This document shows positions 25,837 through 35,417 of a stretch of 64,000 bases of DNA, piece after piece. A model generated the notes under the pieces. The model did no database searches. It was not told the DNA's origin and was given only the letters and a program-made list of their open reading frames with translations. Location of the stretch: assembly GCF_003457605.1 (NCBI RefSeq), contig NZ_QRAN01000002.1:62388-126387 (forward strand), written 5' to 3'. Position numbers and translations under genes: made by a program. Origin of the DNA: Seongchinamella sediminis (GTDB lineage Bacteria > Pseudomonadota > Gammaproteobacteria > Pseudomonadales > Halieaceae). Every line of letters begins with the position of its first letter. Position 1 is the stretch's first letter.

Positions 25837-25908
25837 TGGATTCCGGCTTACCCCAGGGCACCCTCTCTTGCGCCTGCAGCGCAATTCACCTTGTCCGCCG
25901 GGATGACA
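25837..25908 (-). repeat. Dispersed intergenic repeat, copy A
   Basis: Read on the minus strand this copy contains the core CAAGAGAGGGTGCCCTGGGG, preceded by GGTGAATTGCGCTGCAGGCG and flanked by ends related to TGTCATCCCGGC and GCCGGAATCCA. The same core occurs at 33838-33912 and 57868-57928. A further short inverted repeat (GGATTCCGGC...CTGGAAT) follows at 25922-25943. It lies between the divergent promoters of gcdH and the LysR gene. Confidence 0.75.
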
Positions 25909-25993
25909 GGAATCAGCTGGTGGATTCCGGCTCGGGCTGGAATGGCCGTATGCCGCCTGGCCGTAATCACGCTGGCAGACACAGGAAGACCGC

Positions 25994-26893
25994 ATGGACC
26001 TGCGCAAACTACAGATATTCACCACAGTCGCCGATGCCGGCAGTTTCAGCGCTGCCGCCGAGCACTTGCACATGGCGCAACCGGCGGTGAGCATCGCTGT
26101 ACGCAAGCTGGAGGATTCCCTGGGCATCAGCCTGTTCGACCGCAGCGGCCGCCGGATTGCGCTCACCGCAGAGGGTGAAGCGCTGCTGCGGCGGGCCCAC
26201 TCCATCCTCCAGCAGGTGGAGGAACTCAAGGCTTCCGCCGGCGATTTGAAAAATCTGCTGCGCGGCGAACTCAGTATCGCCTGCCCCTCCATGCTCGCCA
26301 CCTACTACCTGCCCGACCTGCTCAGCGGTTTCCTGGCTGAACACCCGGGCCTGACCGCCGCCGTCACCCAGGCCGGCACCGCCCAGGTCGAGGATATGCT
26401 GTTGGGCGATGAGATCGAGCTCGGCGTCACCACCGACGGGGGCGCCGCGGAGCTGGAGCGCTGGCCGCTGGTTACCGAGCAAATAGTGGTTTGCGTGGCT
26501 ACTACCCACCCCTGGTCCCGCCACCGCAGCCTGCGGATACAGGACCTGCACCAGGCGCCCATGGTGGTCTACGAGAGCGGCTATTTCATCCGCCAGCAAC
26601 TGGACCAGCTGTGCCAGGCGGCTGGGGTGGAGCCGGACCTGCGGGTCCAGAGTAATTTCCTGCCGCTGCTGCTGCGCATGGTGAAACAGGGCCTCGGAGC
26701 GACCGTGGGCCTGCGGACCATGGCGGAACAGGAGCCGGGCATCGTCGGTATTCCCCTGGCGCCCAGGGCCGAGGTACCCATGGCGCTGGCAAGACGCAGC
26801 GGCAAAACCCTGTCGCGCGCCAACCAGGCCTTTCTGGACTGGCTAATCGCTCAGGAAGCTGCACCCCCTGCAGCCGGCGCACTCCAGTCCTGA
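25994..26893 (+). CDS. LysR-family regulator, probably of the glutarate operon
   Basis: A 299-residue LysR-type protein. The N-terminal helix-turn-helix [41 protein letters not shown] is standard, and the rest is the periplasmic-binding-like effector domain. It is divergent from the gcdH/CoA-transferase operon, as gcdR is in pseudomonads, so glutarate is the likely effector; that is inference from context. Its 3' end overlaps the end of the convergent glycosidase-like gene by 51 bases. Confidence 0.87.
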   Translation: MDLRKLQIFTTVADAGSFSAAAEHLHMAQPAVSIAVRKLEDSLGISLFDRSGRRIALTAEGEALLRRAHSILQQVEELKASAGDLKNLLRGELSIACPSMLATYYLPDLLSGFLAEHPGLTAAVTQAGTAQVEDMLLGDEIELGVTTDGGAAELERWPLVTEQIVVCVATTHPWSRHRSLRIQDLHQAPMVVYESGYFIRQQLDQLCQAAGVEPDLRVQSNFLPLLLRMVKQGLGATVGLRTMAEQEPGIVGIPLAPRAEVPMALARRSGKTLSRANQAFLDWLIAQEAAPPAAGALQS

Positions 26894-28717
26894 CACCAGC
26901 AGGTAAGGCGCAAACAGGGAGTTGAGGAAGAGCTCGACAAAGCGATCGGTATCGGCCCTGTCCAGCAAGCCATCCTCGTTCAGGTCCATGGCATAAGGAT
27001 GAATGGCTGCGCCGGGCCGGCCCAGGCAGGACAGCTGCGCCACTGGCGAGGCCAGCGCGATACAGCCGGAGAAATTTACCCAGTCCTCGATGTCTACCCG
27101 CTGGTCGTTATTCATATCAATATCGCAGCGGTTGCCGATGCCGTCCTGGTCCCAGTCCCATTGCAGGGGATTCCACAGCCGCTGGCAGTTGTCGCAGGCG
27201 TCACCCACGCCGTCGGCCCGGGGCCTGCCGCCATCGAGGTCGGAGTCTGCCTGGTCCGGGTTGTAATGCAGCGGACAGTTATCGACCTGCAGCGGCGCCC
27301 CCGCCTCACCCATGCCGGTATTGGGCACGCCATCCCGGTCCAGGTCAGTAGCGAGAGTATCGGCAAACACCAGGAACGCCAGCTTGGTCCGATAGGACTG
27401 GGATGCCGGCCCCAGCACGCCATTAATGCTGATCGCCCAGCGATCAAAGTCCGCGACGTTCCGGGCAATTTTGTTGTCCTCGGTGAGCGGAAACTCGACG
27501 TCGGCAGCCCACCAGTTGATGATGAACACCAGCGGATGCACCCGGGGCTGCCCGGGCAGGAACTCAAACTGCAGCAGGTCTTTGACGTAACGGGCCTGTT
27601 CCGCTTCCTGCACGGCGCGCCCGCGGGGCGAGTTACACTGGTAGGTATCGAACAGGAAGGGCTTCCACGTGCCCCAGCCTGACTCCGTGATCGCAATGGG
27701 CGTCAGCGCAAAGTCCAGCCTGGCCGAATCCAGCTGGTTCCTCGCTGCGGTGAGCAGCTGTTGCAGGCCATACCTGGACAGCGCACCCGGAGCGCCCGAC
27801 CCGCCGGCCGGCCTTCGCGCCGGGTAGGTTGAAATACCTATCAGGGTCGGCGCCTGGGGCTGGTACTCACGATGCACCCTCCAGAAGCTGGCAATATGTC
27901 CCGCTGTTGCCTGGTCTACCTGGCAGTCAAACTCCGGCTCCTGCGTACAGTCGAAGGCGTACTCCAGGCGCCAGCTGGGAAACACCGCCACCTCGGGTTC
28001 CGCCTCATACAGGGCGCGAACGATTTCGCGGTAGGTCGGCATGAATCTCTCATCCGGTACAGTCGCCGCCAGACGGTAGTTGAGCTCTCTCCAGGGGGTA
28101 AAGAAGTCGGCCCGGTAGTGCTGCACCAGAAACCGGCTGAGGCGGCCATAGGCGGCGGCCACCGCTGGCGATGCAAAATTCACCTCGCCGGCAGCCTGAA
28201 ACTGCGCGGGATAATCGCCGCTGAGATCGCGCAGGGGGCGAATCCTGCCCTTGCATACAGGCTCGGGGTAACAGTCCGCCAGCTGGGCGTGGAGGAAGAG
28301 CGGCTTGGTGCCCCGTATCAGTTCCACGTTGCCCCTGATCCGGTCCAGGTAACAGAGCCACTCCACCGGCGTATCCACATCCTCAAGGCGCCCGGCACAG
28401 TGACTGCCGTGGTTCATGCGGGCACGCATTTGCGCATAGCTGCAGGGTCGCCCGTCGCAGTCCCGGAGAAAGGGGCGCCAGGGAACCCCCTGCAGGCCCG
28501 CAGACACATCGCCAAAGTCCTTGAGGCCATTTATTGCCACAATACTGCTGTGACGGGCCAGGATCCGGTCAATACTGCGCTGCAGCCCGGACACGCTCAA
28601 TGGCTCGGCATGCACATCCCAGGCCTGCATATGGTAGTAGGTGTAGCCCACCAGCACGTCGGCACGGGATGCCAGGGCAAACAGCAACAGGGAGACGGTG
28701 AAGATATTCTTATACAA
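26843..28717 (-). CDS. Secreted glycoside-hydrolase-like protein with thrombospondin-3 and dockerin-like repeats
   Basis: A 624-residue protein. The signal peptide is [19 protein letters not shown]. Residues about 20-450 look like a TIM-barrel glycosidase of clan [10 protein letters not shown], with Glu at about 345, matches the nucleophile motif (compare SESGW of GH17). Residues about 458-530 carry calcium-binding thrombospondin type 3 repeats ([50 protein letters not shown]). Residues about 532-600 hold two dockerin-like Ca loops ([29 protein letters not shown]). The very C-terminus is cysteine-rich ([10 protein letters not shown]). The substrate is unknown, and no cohesin gene lies in this window. 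Confidence 0.7.
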   Translation of the reverse strand: MYKNIFTVSLLLFALASRADVLVGYTYYHMQAWDVHAEPLSVSGLQRSIDRILARHSSIVAINGLKDFGDVSAGLQGVPWRPFLRDCDGRPCSYAQMRARMNHGSHCAGRLEDVDTPVEWLCYLDRIRGNVELIRGTKPLFLHAQLADCYPEPVCKGRIRPLRDLSGDYPAQFQAAGEVNFASPAVAAAYGRLSRFLVQHYRADFFTPWRELNYRLAATVPDERFMPTYREIVRALYEAEPEVAVFPSWRLEYAFDCTQEPEFDCQVDQATAGHIASFWRVHREYQPQAPTLIGISTYPARRPAGGSGAPGALSRYGLQQLLTAARNQLDSARLDFALTPIAITESGWGTWKPFLFDTYQCNSPRGRAVQEAEQARYVKDLLQFEFLPGQPRVHPLVFIINWWAADVEFPLTEDNKIARNVADFDRWAISINGVLGPASQSYRTKLAFLVFADTLATDLDRDGVPNTGMGEAGAPLQVDNCPLHYNPDQADSDLDGGRPRADGVGDACDNCQRLWNPLQWDWDQDGIGNRCDIDMNNDQRVDIEDWVNFSGCIALASPVAQLSCLGRPGAAIHPYAMDLNEDGLLDRADTDRFVELFLNSLFAPYLLVSGLECAGCRGCSFLSD

Positions 28718-28860
28718 TATCCGTTCCCTCCTCGTCCTCAGGCCATTGACCCTAGCACTTGCCAGCCGGGCCCAACATGACCAGAATCAAGGAACAGGGG
28801 TTAACCAGAGACTATAAACTCGCCGGTTTTTAGCGCCGGCCTGCAAGTTGTACACAATAA

Positions 28861-29697
28861 ATGCCCTCACTCGACATCTTCAGCAAACATCTCGCCCGCC
28901 TGATTCCGGCGAGCGGCAGTGCCGACTTTCCCGCCATGCTGGTGGCCATGCTGCGCGAGCTGGTACCGGTAGACGATGCCAGCGTTATCTTTTACCCGGA
29001 GCGCGAACTGCCGGTAGTGGAATACTTCGAGGTCAACGCCGATACCGGGGGCTCGACCCTGGACATCTTCGTCAAAGGCGCCTTCCTGCTTGACCCCTAT
29101 TACCTGGCGGCGACAGCGGATGGGCGTTTTGGCGTGTTTCGCCTGCGGGACCTCTCCCCCACCGGCTTCAAGGACAGCGAGTACTACAAGACCTGGTACC
29201 GCAACTGTGGCTACCAGGACGAATGCGGCTTTGTCATTCCCGTCTCCCGGGACGGCTTCATCAACATCGCCCTGGGAAAAACCGCCGCCCGGGCCAGCTT
29301 CACCAAACCTGAGCTGCGCATCCTGGCGGACGTCTATCCCACGGTCCAGGCACTGTGCCAGCAGCACTGGGCCGAGCGCAGCGGCGACACCAGTGGCGTC
29401 AACCTGCGGGCCCAGTTACATAGCGCCCTGGCCTCCTTCGGTTCCAGCCTGCTGACCGAGCGGGAGACCCAGGTCATTAACCTGGTGCTGCACGGTCACA
29501 GCACCAAGACCGTGGCCGACAAGCTGTCGATTTCCATGGAGACGGTCAAGCTGCACCGCAAACACGCCTATGCCAAGCTGGAAGTATCGTCCCAGGCGGA
29601 ACTGTTTTACCTGTTCCTGGATTCTTTGATGAGCGCCCGGGACTACGCCGGCGGCGATACCCTGGTGGCCTACCTGCAACCACCGCCGAGGCACTGA
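28861..29697 (+). CDS. LuxR-family transcriptional regulator
   Basis: A 278-residue protein. The C-terminal 65 residues form a GerE/LuxR helix-turn-helix (LTERETQVINLVLHGHSTKTVADKLSISMETVKLHRKHAYAKL). The N-terminal 200 residues are a GAF-like or novel sensory domain (YYKTWYRNCGYQDECGFVIPV, GFINIALGKTAARASFT), not a response-regulator receiver and not clearly an acyl-homoserine-lactone domain. It stands only seven bases before the TPR-sulfotransferase gene, so the two are very probably one operon. Its target is likely local, but I see no palindromic operator to prove it. Confidence 0.85.
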   Translation: MPSLDIFSKHLARLIPASGSADFPAMLVAMLRELVPVDDASVIFYPERELPVVEYFEVNADTGGSTLDIFVKGAFLLDPYYLAATADGRFGVFRLRDLSPTGFKDSEYYKTWYRNCGYQDECGFVIPVSRDGFINIALGKTAARASFTKPELRILADVYPTVQALCQQHWAERSGDTSGVNLRAQLHSALASFGSSLLTERETQVINLVLHGHSTKTVADKLSISMETVKLHRKHAYAKLEVSSQAELFYLFLDSLMSARDYAGGDTLVAYLQPPPRH

Positions 29698-29704
29698 GCA
29701 GCTA

Positions 29705-31297
29705 ATGAGCAGGATACCCGCGGAGCAAGCCGCACAGTTGCAGGACCTGATGAGGCGCGGTTTCGCAGCCCTTGCCAGTGGCCGCGTCGAGGAAGCGGGC
29801 GAGTGCTGCCAGCAGGCACTGCAGCTGCAGCCGGAGCTGGTCCAGGCGCACTTCCTGGTGGGCCTGGTAGGCCTGGAAAGCAAGGACCGGGCAAGCGCCT
29901 TCCGCGCCTTCCAGTCGGTGGTCAAGCTGGACCGGGATCACGCCGCGGCCTGGGCGCAGCTGGCCCGCATGTACATGTCGGAGGGGCAGGTCAACAAGGC
30001 CGATGCCGCGCTGCGCGAGACCCGGCGTATCCGCCCCACCGACCCGATTGTGCTGGACCTGATCGGCATGACCCTGTCGCAGATGGGCGAATACAGCGTG
30101 GCCAAGGCGTTTTTTGCCCGGGCCAACACCTCACGCCCCAACCATCCGCCCTATATGCTGAACCTGGCCAACAACCTGGTTTATCACGGCGACACCGACA
30201 CCGCGGACATCATCTTTCGCGATGTCATTCGTATCCTCCCCGACTCACCCCAGGCCCACTGGGCCCTGGCCGGCTCGGCGAAAGCCAGCGATGGCGAGCA
30301 CATTGACCAGATGCGGGCACTGGCGGCAAAGCACGACAATAATCCCCGGGCCCGGGCCTTCTACCTGTATGCCATCGGCAAGGAGTGCGAGGACCTCAAG
30401 CGCTGGGACGAGGCCTTCGAGGCCTTCAGTGCCGGCGCCGCGGCGCGGCGGGCAACGGTGGAATACGACGAGGCCGCGGAGCAGGCCATGTTCGACTACC
30501 TCCAGGAGAGCTACACCCGGGAGTGGTTCGACAGCCTGCCCGAGGGCAACCCTAACCCGGCGCCGATTTTCGTACTGGGCCAGCCACGGACCGGCACCAC
30601 CCTGGTGGAGCGGATTATCGTCGCCCACTCCCAGGTCCATTCCGCCGGCGAGCTGCAGCAGTTCGGCCTGGCGCTGCGGCGGCTGTCCAACTATCGCGAT
30701 CCGCGGCGCTTTACCCGGGAACTGTTTGAGCTGGCCAGGGCCACCGAGCCGGCGAAAGTGGGCAACATGTACCTGCAGACCAGCAGCCGCATGGCGGGAA
30801 GCGCAGCGCGCTTCGTGGACAAGCTGCCGCAGAACTACCTGATGATCCCACTCATCCTCAAGGCGCTGCCGAATGCGAGAATCGTGCACCTGGTGCGCAA
30901 CCCCATGGACGCCTGTTTCGCCAGCTTCAAGCAACTGTTTGCCGACGCCTACCTGCATTCCTACCAGCAGGGGGAAATGGCCCGCCACCACGCCCGCTAT
31001 CGCCGGCTGATGGATACCTGGCGGGAGCGCTTCCCGGGCCGTTTTTTCGATATCAGCTATGAGGCAACCGCTGCCGACCTGGAGCCCAACGCCCGCGCCC
31101 TGCTCGACTACCTGGACTTACCCTGGGAGGAGGCCTGCCTCGAATTCCACAAGCAGGACGCGGCCGTATCCACCGCCAGCGCGGTGCAGGTGCGGGAACC
31201 GGCCCACACCCGCTCCATCGGCCGCTGGAAGCAGTACCGCTCCGGACTCGCCGAAATGCAGCAGGAACTGGCGAAGGCGGGCATCGCCAGCGAATAA
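29705..31297 (+). CDS. Tetratricopeptide-repeat sulfotransferase
   Basis: A 530-residue protein. Residues about 1-260 are TPR helices (AHFLVGLVGLESKDRASAFRAFQ and similar). Residues about 285-530 form a PAPS-dependent sulfotransferase: the 5'-phosphosulfate loop GQPRTGTTLVERI at about 290-302, and the 3'-phosphate-binding RIVHLVRNPMDACFASFKQ at about 393-411. Proteins with this fusion are frequent in Halieaceae and sphingomonads, often near TonB receptors, as here; their acceptor is unknown. It is co-transcribed with the LuxR regulator upstream. Confidence 0.85.
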   Translation: MSRIPAEQAAQLQDLMRRGFAALASGRVEEAGECCQQALQLQPELVQAHFLVGLVGLESKDRASAFRAFQSVVKLDRDHAAAWAQLARMYMSEGQVNKADAALRETRRIRPTDPIVLDLIGMTLSQMGEYSVAKAFFARANTSRPNHPPYMLNLANNLVYHGDTDTADIIFRDVIRILPDSPQAHWALAGSAKASDGEHIDQMRALAAKHDNNPRARAFYLYAIGKECEDLKRWDEAFEAFSAGAAARRATVEYDEAAEQAMFDYLQESYTREWFDSLPEGNPNPAPIFVLGQPRTGTTLVERIIVAHSQVHSAGELQQFGLALRRLSNYRDPRRFTRELFELARATEPAKVGNMYLQTSSRMAGSAARFVDKLPQNYLMIPLILKALPNARIVHLVRNPMDACFASFKQLFADAYLHSYQQGEMARHHARYRRLMDTWRERFPGRFFDISYEATAADLEPNARALLDYLDLPWEEACLEFHKQDAAVSTASAVQVREPAHTRSIGRWKQYRSGLAEMQQELAKAGIASE

Positions 31298-31314
31298 TTC
31301 CACTTAACTGTATC

Positions 31315-31329
31315 TACCCTATCGGGGTA
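31315..31329. promoter_or_regulatory. Palindromic operator candidate upstream of the TonB receptor
   Basis: TACCC-TATCG-GGGTA is a 5-5-5 inverted repeat. A close relative with the same spacing (ATACCT-CTTCG-GGGTAT) is found at 39731-39747 in front of the SpuC-like gene. It lies 138 bases before the receptor start and just upstream of the promoter at 31348-31377. The shared form suggests a common regulator, but the motif is short. Confidence 0.35.
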
Positions 31330-31347
31330 TATTATTGCCTGTCCAGT

Positions 31348-31377
31348 TTGGCTAGTTTAACAGGACCTGACTATACA
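31348..31377 (+). promoter_or_regulatory. Promoter candidate for the TonB receptor gene
   Basis: TTGGCT at 31348-31353 and TATACA at 31372-31377 are 18 bases apart. Both boxes are near consensus, and the position gives a leader of about 80 bases before the ATG at 31467. Confidence 0.4.
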
Positions 31378-31466
31378 AACGGCAGTGCCAGCCTGGCGTT
31401 CTGCCTATAACAAGACACGCGGCTCGTAAGCACCGTTTTAACGTTCACCGTCCAAGTGGGGATACT

Positions 31467-33818
31467 ATGACTCGCAGCAAGCACCGCCACCGCCGTGGCA
31501 TCACAACCCGAAAGAGCAGCATGGCCAGGGCCGTCTCCGCCGCCGTGCTGTCATCCGCCATCGCCGCCCCCGCCCTCTCCCAGAGTCTGGAGGAGGTCAT
31601 CGTCACCGCGACCAAACGCAGCGAATCGGTACAGGATGTGCCGCTGGCGATTACTGCGTTATCCGGCGACTTCGTCAACAAGGTCAACCTGGATGACGTC
31701 AAGGACCTGGTGTCCTTTACCCCCGGGGTGACGGGTAATTCCCAGGACAGCTTTATCGATGCGATCAGCGTCCGCGGCATCCGCACCCAGGATTTCGGGG
31801 TGGGCGGCGACCCCTCTGCCGCTTTCTTCAAGAATGACCTCTACGAAGGCCGCAACGGCTCCGCCGTGACCAGCCTCTATGACATCGACCGCGCTGAAAT
31901 CCTCCGGGGGCCCCAGGGCTTCCTGTTCGGGCGCAGCTCGATTGGTGGGGCTTTCAGTGTGCATACCAAGCGCGCCCAGGTCGGCAGCACTTCCGGCTAT
32001 GTCGACCTGGATGTGGCTGAACGTGACCACCTGGTGTTTGAAGGCGCAGTCAATCTGCCGCTGACTGACCATATGGCCACCCGCCTGGCCGGGTATTACT
32101 CGCAGGAGGACGGCTTTGCCAGGAACGTCTATCCGGGGTCAGGTGACCTGATCGAGCACGACAAGTGGGCACTGCGCTGGTCCAGCACCTACGAACGCGA
32201 CCGCCTCGGGGTATACACCACCGTTGAATACGAGGAGCGCGAACAGTCCGGCTCGGTCTACCGCGCCATCGACAAGGGCGACATCTGGGACGCATTCAAC
32301 GAGAACCTGGGCGGCGTCGAGCTGGGCGGAAGCGATGAGGACATCGACTCTGACCAGTTCGACGGCGATAACGATGATGCCGATATCCTGACCCTGGGCC
32401 TGCACATCGACTACGACTTCGACTTCGCCACCCTGACCTCCAATACCGGCTACAAGGATCACGACTATTTCTACCGGGAGGATTACGACGGCACACCGCT
32501 GAACCTCAACAACTATGGCCAGGACCAGGAGGGGGATTACTTCCAGCAGGAACTGCGCCTGACCTCCACTACCGACGGCCCCCTGAGCTGGTACGCCGGC
32601 GCCTCCTACTACAAGGAGGAGATCGACGTTGTCTTCAACTCGGTTGGCGCTGAGGACTACTTCTGCCAGTACTACGGCAACTATTACTATCCCGGCAACG
32701 ACTTCAGCGGCTGCCAGGAGCTATACGACTACTACGAGTACGATTTCACCCCCCACCCCCAGGGGCTGCTGCGCGAGACCGGCCGGGTCAAAGGTGAATA
32801 CGAGGGCTGGGCCACCTATGTGAATGTGGACTACTACTTCACCGAAACCCTGGATCTGGAAATCGGCGTTCGCTACACCGAGGACGAGAAGGATTTCTCC
32901 ACCAACGTCCCCACCCCCGAAAGCGACCTGGGGGCCTACTGGTTCTACGGTTTCTCCACCACTGAACCGCTGCGGAAAAAGGAAACCTGGGACGATACCA
33001 CCTGGCGCGGGCTGCTCAAGTGGGCGGTCACCGATGACGCCATGCTGTTCGCCAGCTATACCCAGGGTTACAAGTCCGGCGGTTTCGGCAGTTTCTCCAT
33101 CGTTGACGCCGACGGCGTGGCACCGGATTTCGGCACCACCGATATTTCCCGGGAAGACGGTTACCTGCCTGACACCTTTGAGCCCGAAACCGCCGATTCC
33201 TACGAGATCGGCTACAAGGATACGCTGTTCGACGGCTCCACCAATATCGACCTGACCGCCTTCTACTATGAGTACGAGGACCTGCAGATTCTCTACTACG
33301 ACAGCGGCGCCTCGCTGGTGGACAACGTTGGCGAGGTAGAGGCCTGGGGCGTGGAGGGCTCGATTACCGCAGCGCTGAACGACAACTTCACCCTGTACAT
33401 GGCGGCTGGCTACCTAGACTCGGAAGCCAATGAATTACAGGTTGTCTGCGGTTCCGACGAGTGCGAGGGCAGCCCCCTGTTCTGGGCCCCCGAGTGGTCG
33501 GCGGCATTCATGCTGGACGCTCACTTCCCCCTGGGCGGCGGTGCCATCATAGGTAGCCTGGAAGCCTTCTACGAGGGCGAGAAAGGCGGCGACTGGACCG
33601 GCATTCGGGAAAACTACATCGACGCCTTCACCGAAGTAGCGGCGCGCATCGGCTACGAGTCGGATGCGGGCTGGCACATCGAGGCCTACGTGGAGAACCT
33701 CACCGACGAGTTCACCTGGGATGGCCAGAATGCCAACGGCGGCGTGCTGCCCTCGCACTTCTTTGGCCCCAAGCGGCCGCGCACCTTTGGCATGCGGCTG
33801 GGAATGACCTGGGAGTGA
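31467..33818 (+). CDS. TonB-dependent outer-membrane receptor (large, non-siderophore type)
   Basis: A 783-residue receptor. After a long basic signal region (cleaved near ALSQS) comes the TonB box SLEEVIVTATKR, then the plug domain (DVPLAITALSG, LKDLVSFTPGV-like, VRGIRTQDFG, EILRGPQGFLFGRSSIGGAFSVHTKRA) and a 22-strand barrel ending in LGMTWE. One extracellular segment around residues 393-430 is very rich in tyrosine and has two cysteines, Cys400 and Cys416, probably a disulfide-closed loop. The plug resembles receptors of the sphingomonad/Halieaceae family for plant or algal compounds rather than ferric-siderophore receptors. Ligand unknown. Confidence 0.9.
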   Translation: MTRSKHRHRRGITTRKSSMARAVSAAVLSSAIAAPALSQSLEEVIVTATKRSESVQDVPLAITALSGDFVNKVNLDDVKDLVSFTPGVTGNSQDSFIDAISVRGIRTQDFGVGGDPSAAFFKNDLYEGRNGSAVTSLYDIDRAEILRGPQGFLFGRSSIGGAFSVHTKRAQVGSTSGYVDLDVAERDHLVFEGAVNLPLTDHMATRLAGYYSQEDGFARNVYPGSGDLIEHDKWALRWSSTYERDRLGVYTTVEYEEREQSGSVYRAIDKGDIWDAFNENLGGVELGGSDEDIDSDQFDGDNDDADILTLGLHIDYDFDFATLTSNTGYKDHDYFYREDYDGTPLNLNNYGQDQEGDYFQQELRLTSTTDGPLSWYAGASYYKEEIDVVFNSVGAEDYFCQYYGNYYYPGNDFSGCQELYDYYEYDFTPHPQGLLRETGRVKGEYEGWATYVNVDYYFTETLDLEIGVRYTEDEKDFSTNVPTPESDLGAYWFYGFSTTEPLRKKETWDDTTWRGLLKWAVTDDAMLFASYTQGYKSGGFGSFSIVDADGVAPDFGTTDISREDGYLPDTFEPETADSYEIGYKDTLFDGSTNIDLTAFYYEYEDLQILYYDSGASLVDNVGEVEAWGVEGSITAALNDNFTLYMAAGYLDSEANELQVVCGSDECEGSPLFWAPEWSAAFMLDAHFPLGGGAIIGSLEAFYEGEKGGDWTGIRENYIDAFTEVAARIGYESDAGWHIEAYVENLTDEFTWDGQNANGGVLPSHFFGPKRPRTFGMRLGMTWE

Positions 33819-33837
33819 GTCAGGCAAGGCCCGATTA

Positions 33838-33912
33838 ATGTCATTCTGGCGGACGCGGTAAATTACGCCGCAGGCGCAAGAGAGGGTGCCCCGGGGCACG
33901 CCGGAGTGACAT
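33838..33912 (+). repeat. Dispersed intergenic repeat, copy B
   Basis: The 75-base element has imperfect terminal inverted repeats (ATGTCATTCTGGCG and CGCCGGAGTGACAT, 12 of 14 paired) around GGTAAATTACG and the core CAAGAGAGGGTGCCCCGGGG. It lies between the TonB receptor stop and a terminator, and is related to copies at 25837-25908 and 57868-57928. Confidence 0.8.
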
Positions 33913-33918
33913 ATTGGT

Positions 33919-33951
33919 AAAGCCTGCGGTTAATGCGCCGCGGGCTTTTTT
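33919..33951 (+). terminator. Rho-independent terminator of the TonB receptor gene
   Basis: AAGCCTGCGG (33920-33929) pairs with CCGCGGGCTT (33938-33947) with one G-U pair, followed by a run of T ending at 33951. It is placed 100 bases after the receptor stop and before the convergent NhaC gene. Confidence 0.8.
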
Positions 33952-33971
33952 ATGCGTGCTTATTTGCGGTC

Positions 33972-35330
33972 CTAACTGACCAGCAGAAATCCTACAGCGC
34001 TTATAGCCGCCCCCAGCAAGGCATATGGCAACTGCGACAGCGCATGCTCATAGGACGGACAGCCGCTGCCCTGGGCCGCCAGTACGGTGGAGTCGCTGTA
34101 AAAACAGGCCATGCTGCCGAAACCGCTGGCGGAGAACAGGGCGCCAGCCATCAGCGGAATGCTCACGTCCAGTTCCTGCGCCAGGGGAAACACCACCGGG
34201 ATGGCGATGGCGAATACCCCCCAGTTGGAGCCGGTGGAGAAGGAGACGAAGGCCATGGTGACAAACGCCAGCACCGGCAGCAGCTTCGCGGTCATATAGG
34301 GCGACACCGAGGTGATGACATAGTCGGTAAAGCCGAGGGCCTTGTTGGCCTCGATAAAGGTGAACACCGCCACCAGGATGGACAGTACCGGCAGCATGGT
34401 GCGCAGGCCGTCCATCACCGTGTCGAACATCTCGTAGAGGGTCAGGCTGCGGGTAAGGAGGTACTGCGCCATGGTCACCAGGATGCCGGCCATCACCCCG
34501 ATCAACAGGTCGATATCGGAGATCACGGTAAAAAATATCAGCGCGAAAATCGGCACAAAGAACCGGGAGGCGCCAGTGCTGCCGACGTCGCCGCCCTGGT
34601 AGGGGTCATCCATCTCGATATCGGCGGCCGTACCGGGGGGCGCCAGCTCGCCGGTGCTCTCGGCCCGGGCCTCGGCGGTTTTCATGGTGCCCACCAGGGG
34701 AATGACCCCCATGATCACCAGCGGCACAATGGCCAGCGCCACAAAGGGGTAGAACATGTAGGGGATGGACTGGATGAAAAGATCAATTCCCTCACCGCTT
34801 GGTGCCACCCCGTTTTTCTCCAGCAGGCCGGCGAAGTAAACGGCCCAGGTGGAAATCGGGATGATCAGGCAGGTGGGCGCGGCGGTGGAGTCGACCACAT
34901 AGGAGAGCATTTCCCGGGAGGTCCGGTACTTGTCGGTGACCTTCTTCATTGACGACGATACGGTCAGGGCATTGAGGTAGTCATCCAGGAAAATCACCAT
35001 ACCCAGGGCCCAGGTCCACAGCAGGCTGCCCTTCTTGCCGGTGACCCGGCGGGCCACCAGATCACCAAAGGCGCGGGCGCCACCGGCGCGCACCAGCAGA
35101 GCGATAAAGCTGCCGTACAGGCCGCAGACCATCAACACCCAGCCGGTGTTCTCATCCGCCATTACCGTCAGCACGGCTTCTGAGAGGGAGCCTATAAAGC
35201 CGATGCCGTCGGCGATAAGAAAAGCGACAATCGCGCCGGCGGTTACCGCGGCAATTGTGCGGTGAGTCACAACGGCCACCGTGAGCACCACAATGACCGG
35301 TATCAGACTGATCGCCCCGTATTCTTCCAC
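33972..35330 (-). CDS. NhaC-family Na+/H+ antiporter
   Basis: A 452-residue polytopic inner-membrane protein with a GTG start. Hydrophobic segments are spread over the length (LIPVIVVLTVAVVTHRTIAA, GWVLMVCGLYGSFIALLVRA, FVALAIVPLVIMGVIPLV). The NhaC signature LGMVIFLDDYLNALTVSSSMKKVTDKYRTSREMLSYVVDSTAAP is present, as is FVSFSTGSNWGVFAIAIPV. A hydrophilic insertion around residues 215-245 carries acidic residues. NhaC proteins exchange Na+ for H+, though some relatives exchange organic acids or amino acids. It ends 87 bases from an amidohydrolase gene read in the same direction, which could point to a shared substrate. Confidence 0.85.
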   Translation of the reverse strand: MEEYGAISLIPVIVVLTVAVVTHRTIAAVTAGAIVAFLIADGIGFIGSLSEAVLTVMADENTGWVLMVCGLYGSFIALLVRAGGARAFGDLVARRVTGKKGSLLWTWALGMVIFLDDYLNALTVSSSMKKVTDKYRTSREMLSYVVDSTAAPTCLIIPISTWAVYFAGLLEKNGVAPSGEGIDLFIQSIPYMFYPFVALAIVPLVIMGVIPLVGTMKTAEARAESTGELAPPGTAADIEMDDPYQGGDVGSTGASRFFVPIFALIFFTVISDIDLLIGVMAGILVTMAQYLLTRSLTLYEMFDTVMDGLRTMLPVLSILVAVFTFIEANKALGFTDYVITSVSPYMTAKLLPVLAFVTMAFVSFSTGSNWGVFAIAIPVVFPLAQELDVSIPLMAGALFSASGFGSMACFYSDSTVLAAQGSGCPSYEHALSQLPYALLGAAISAVGFLLVS

Positions 35331-35417
35331 CCTGTTCCCCTTGCAAAAGGCGCAGCTCGCGCGCGTTTAATCTACACCGGTTTTCGTGTCCGCTCCTATC
35401 GAAACCCGCTGACTTAT

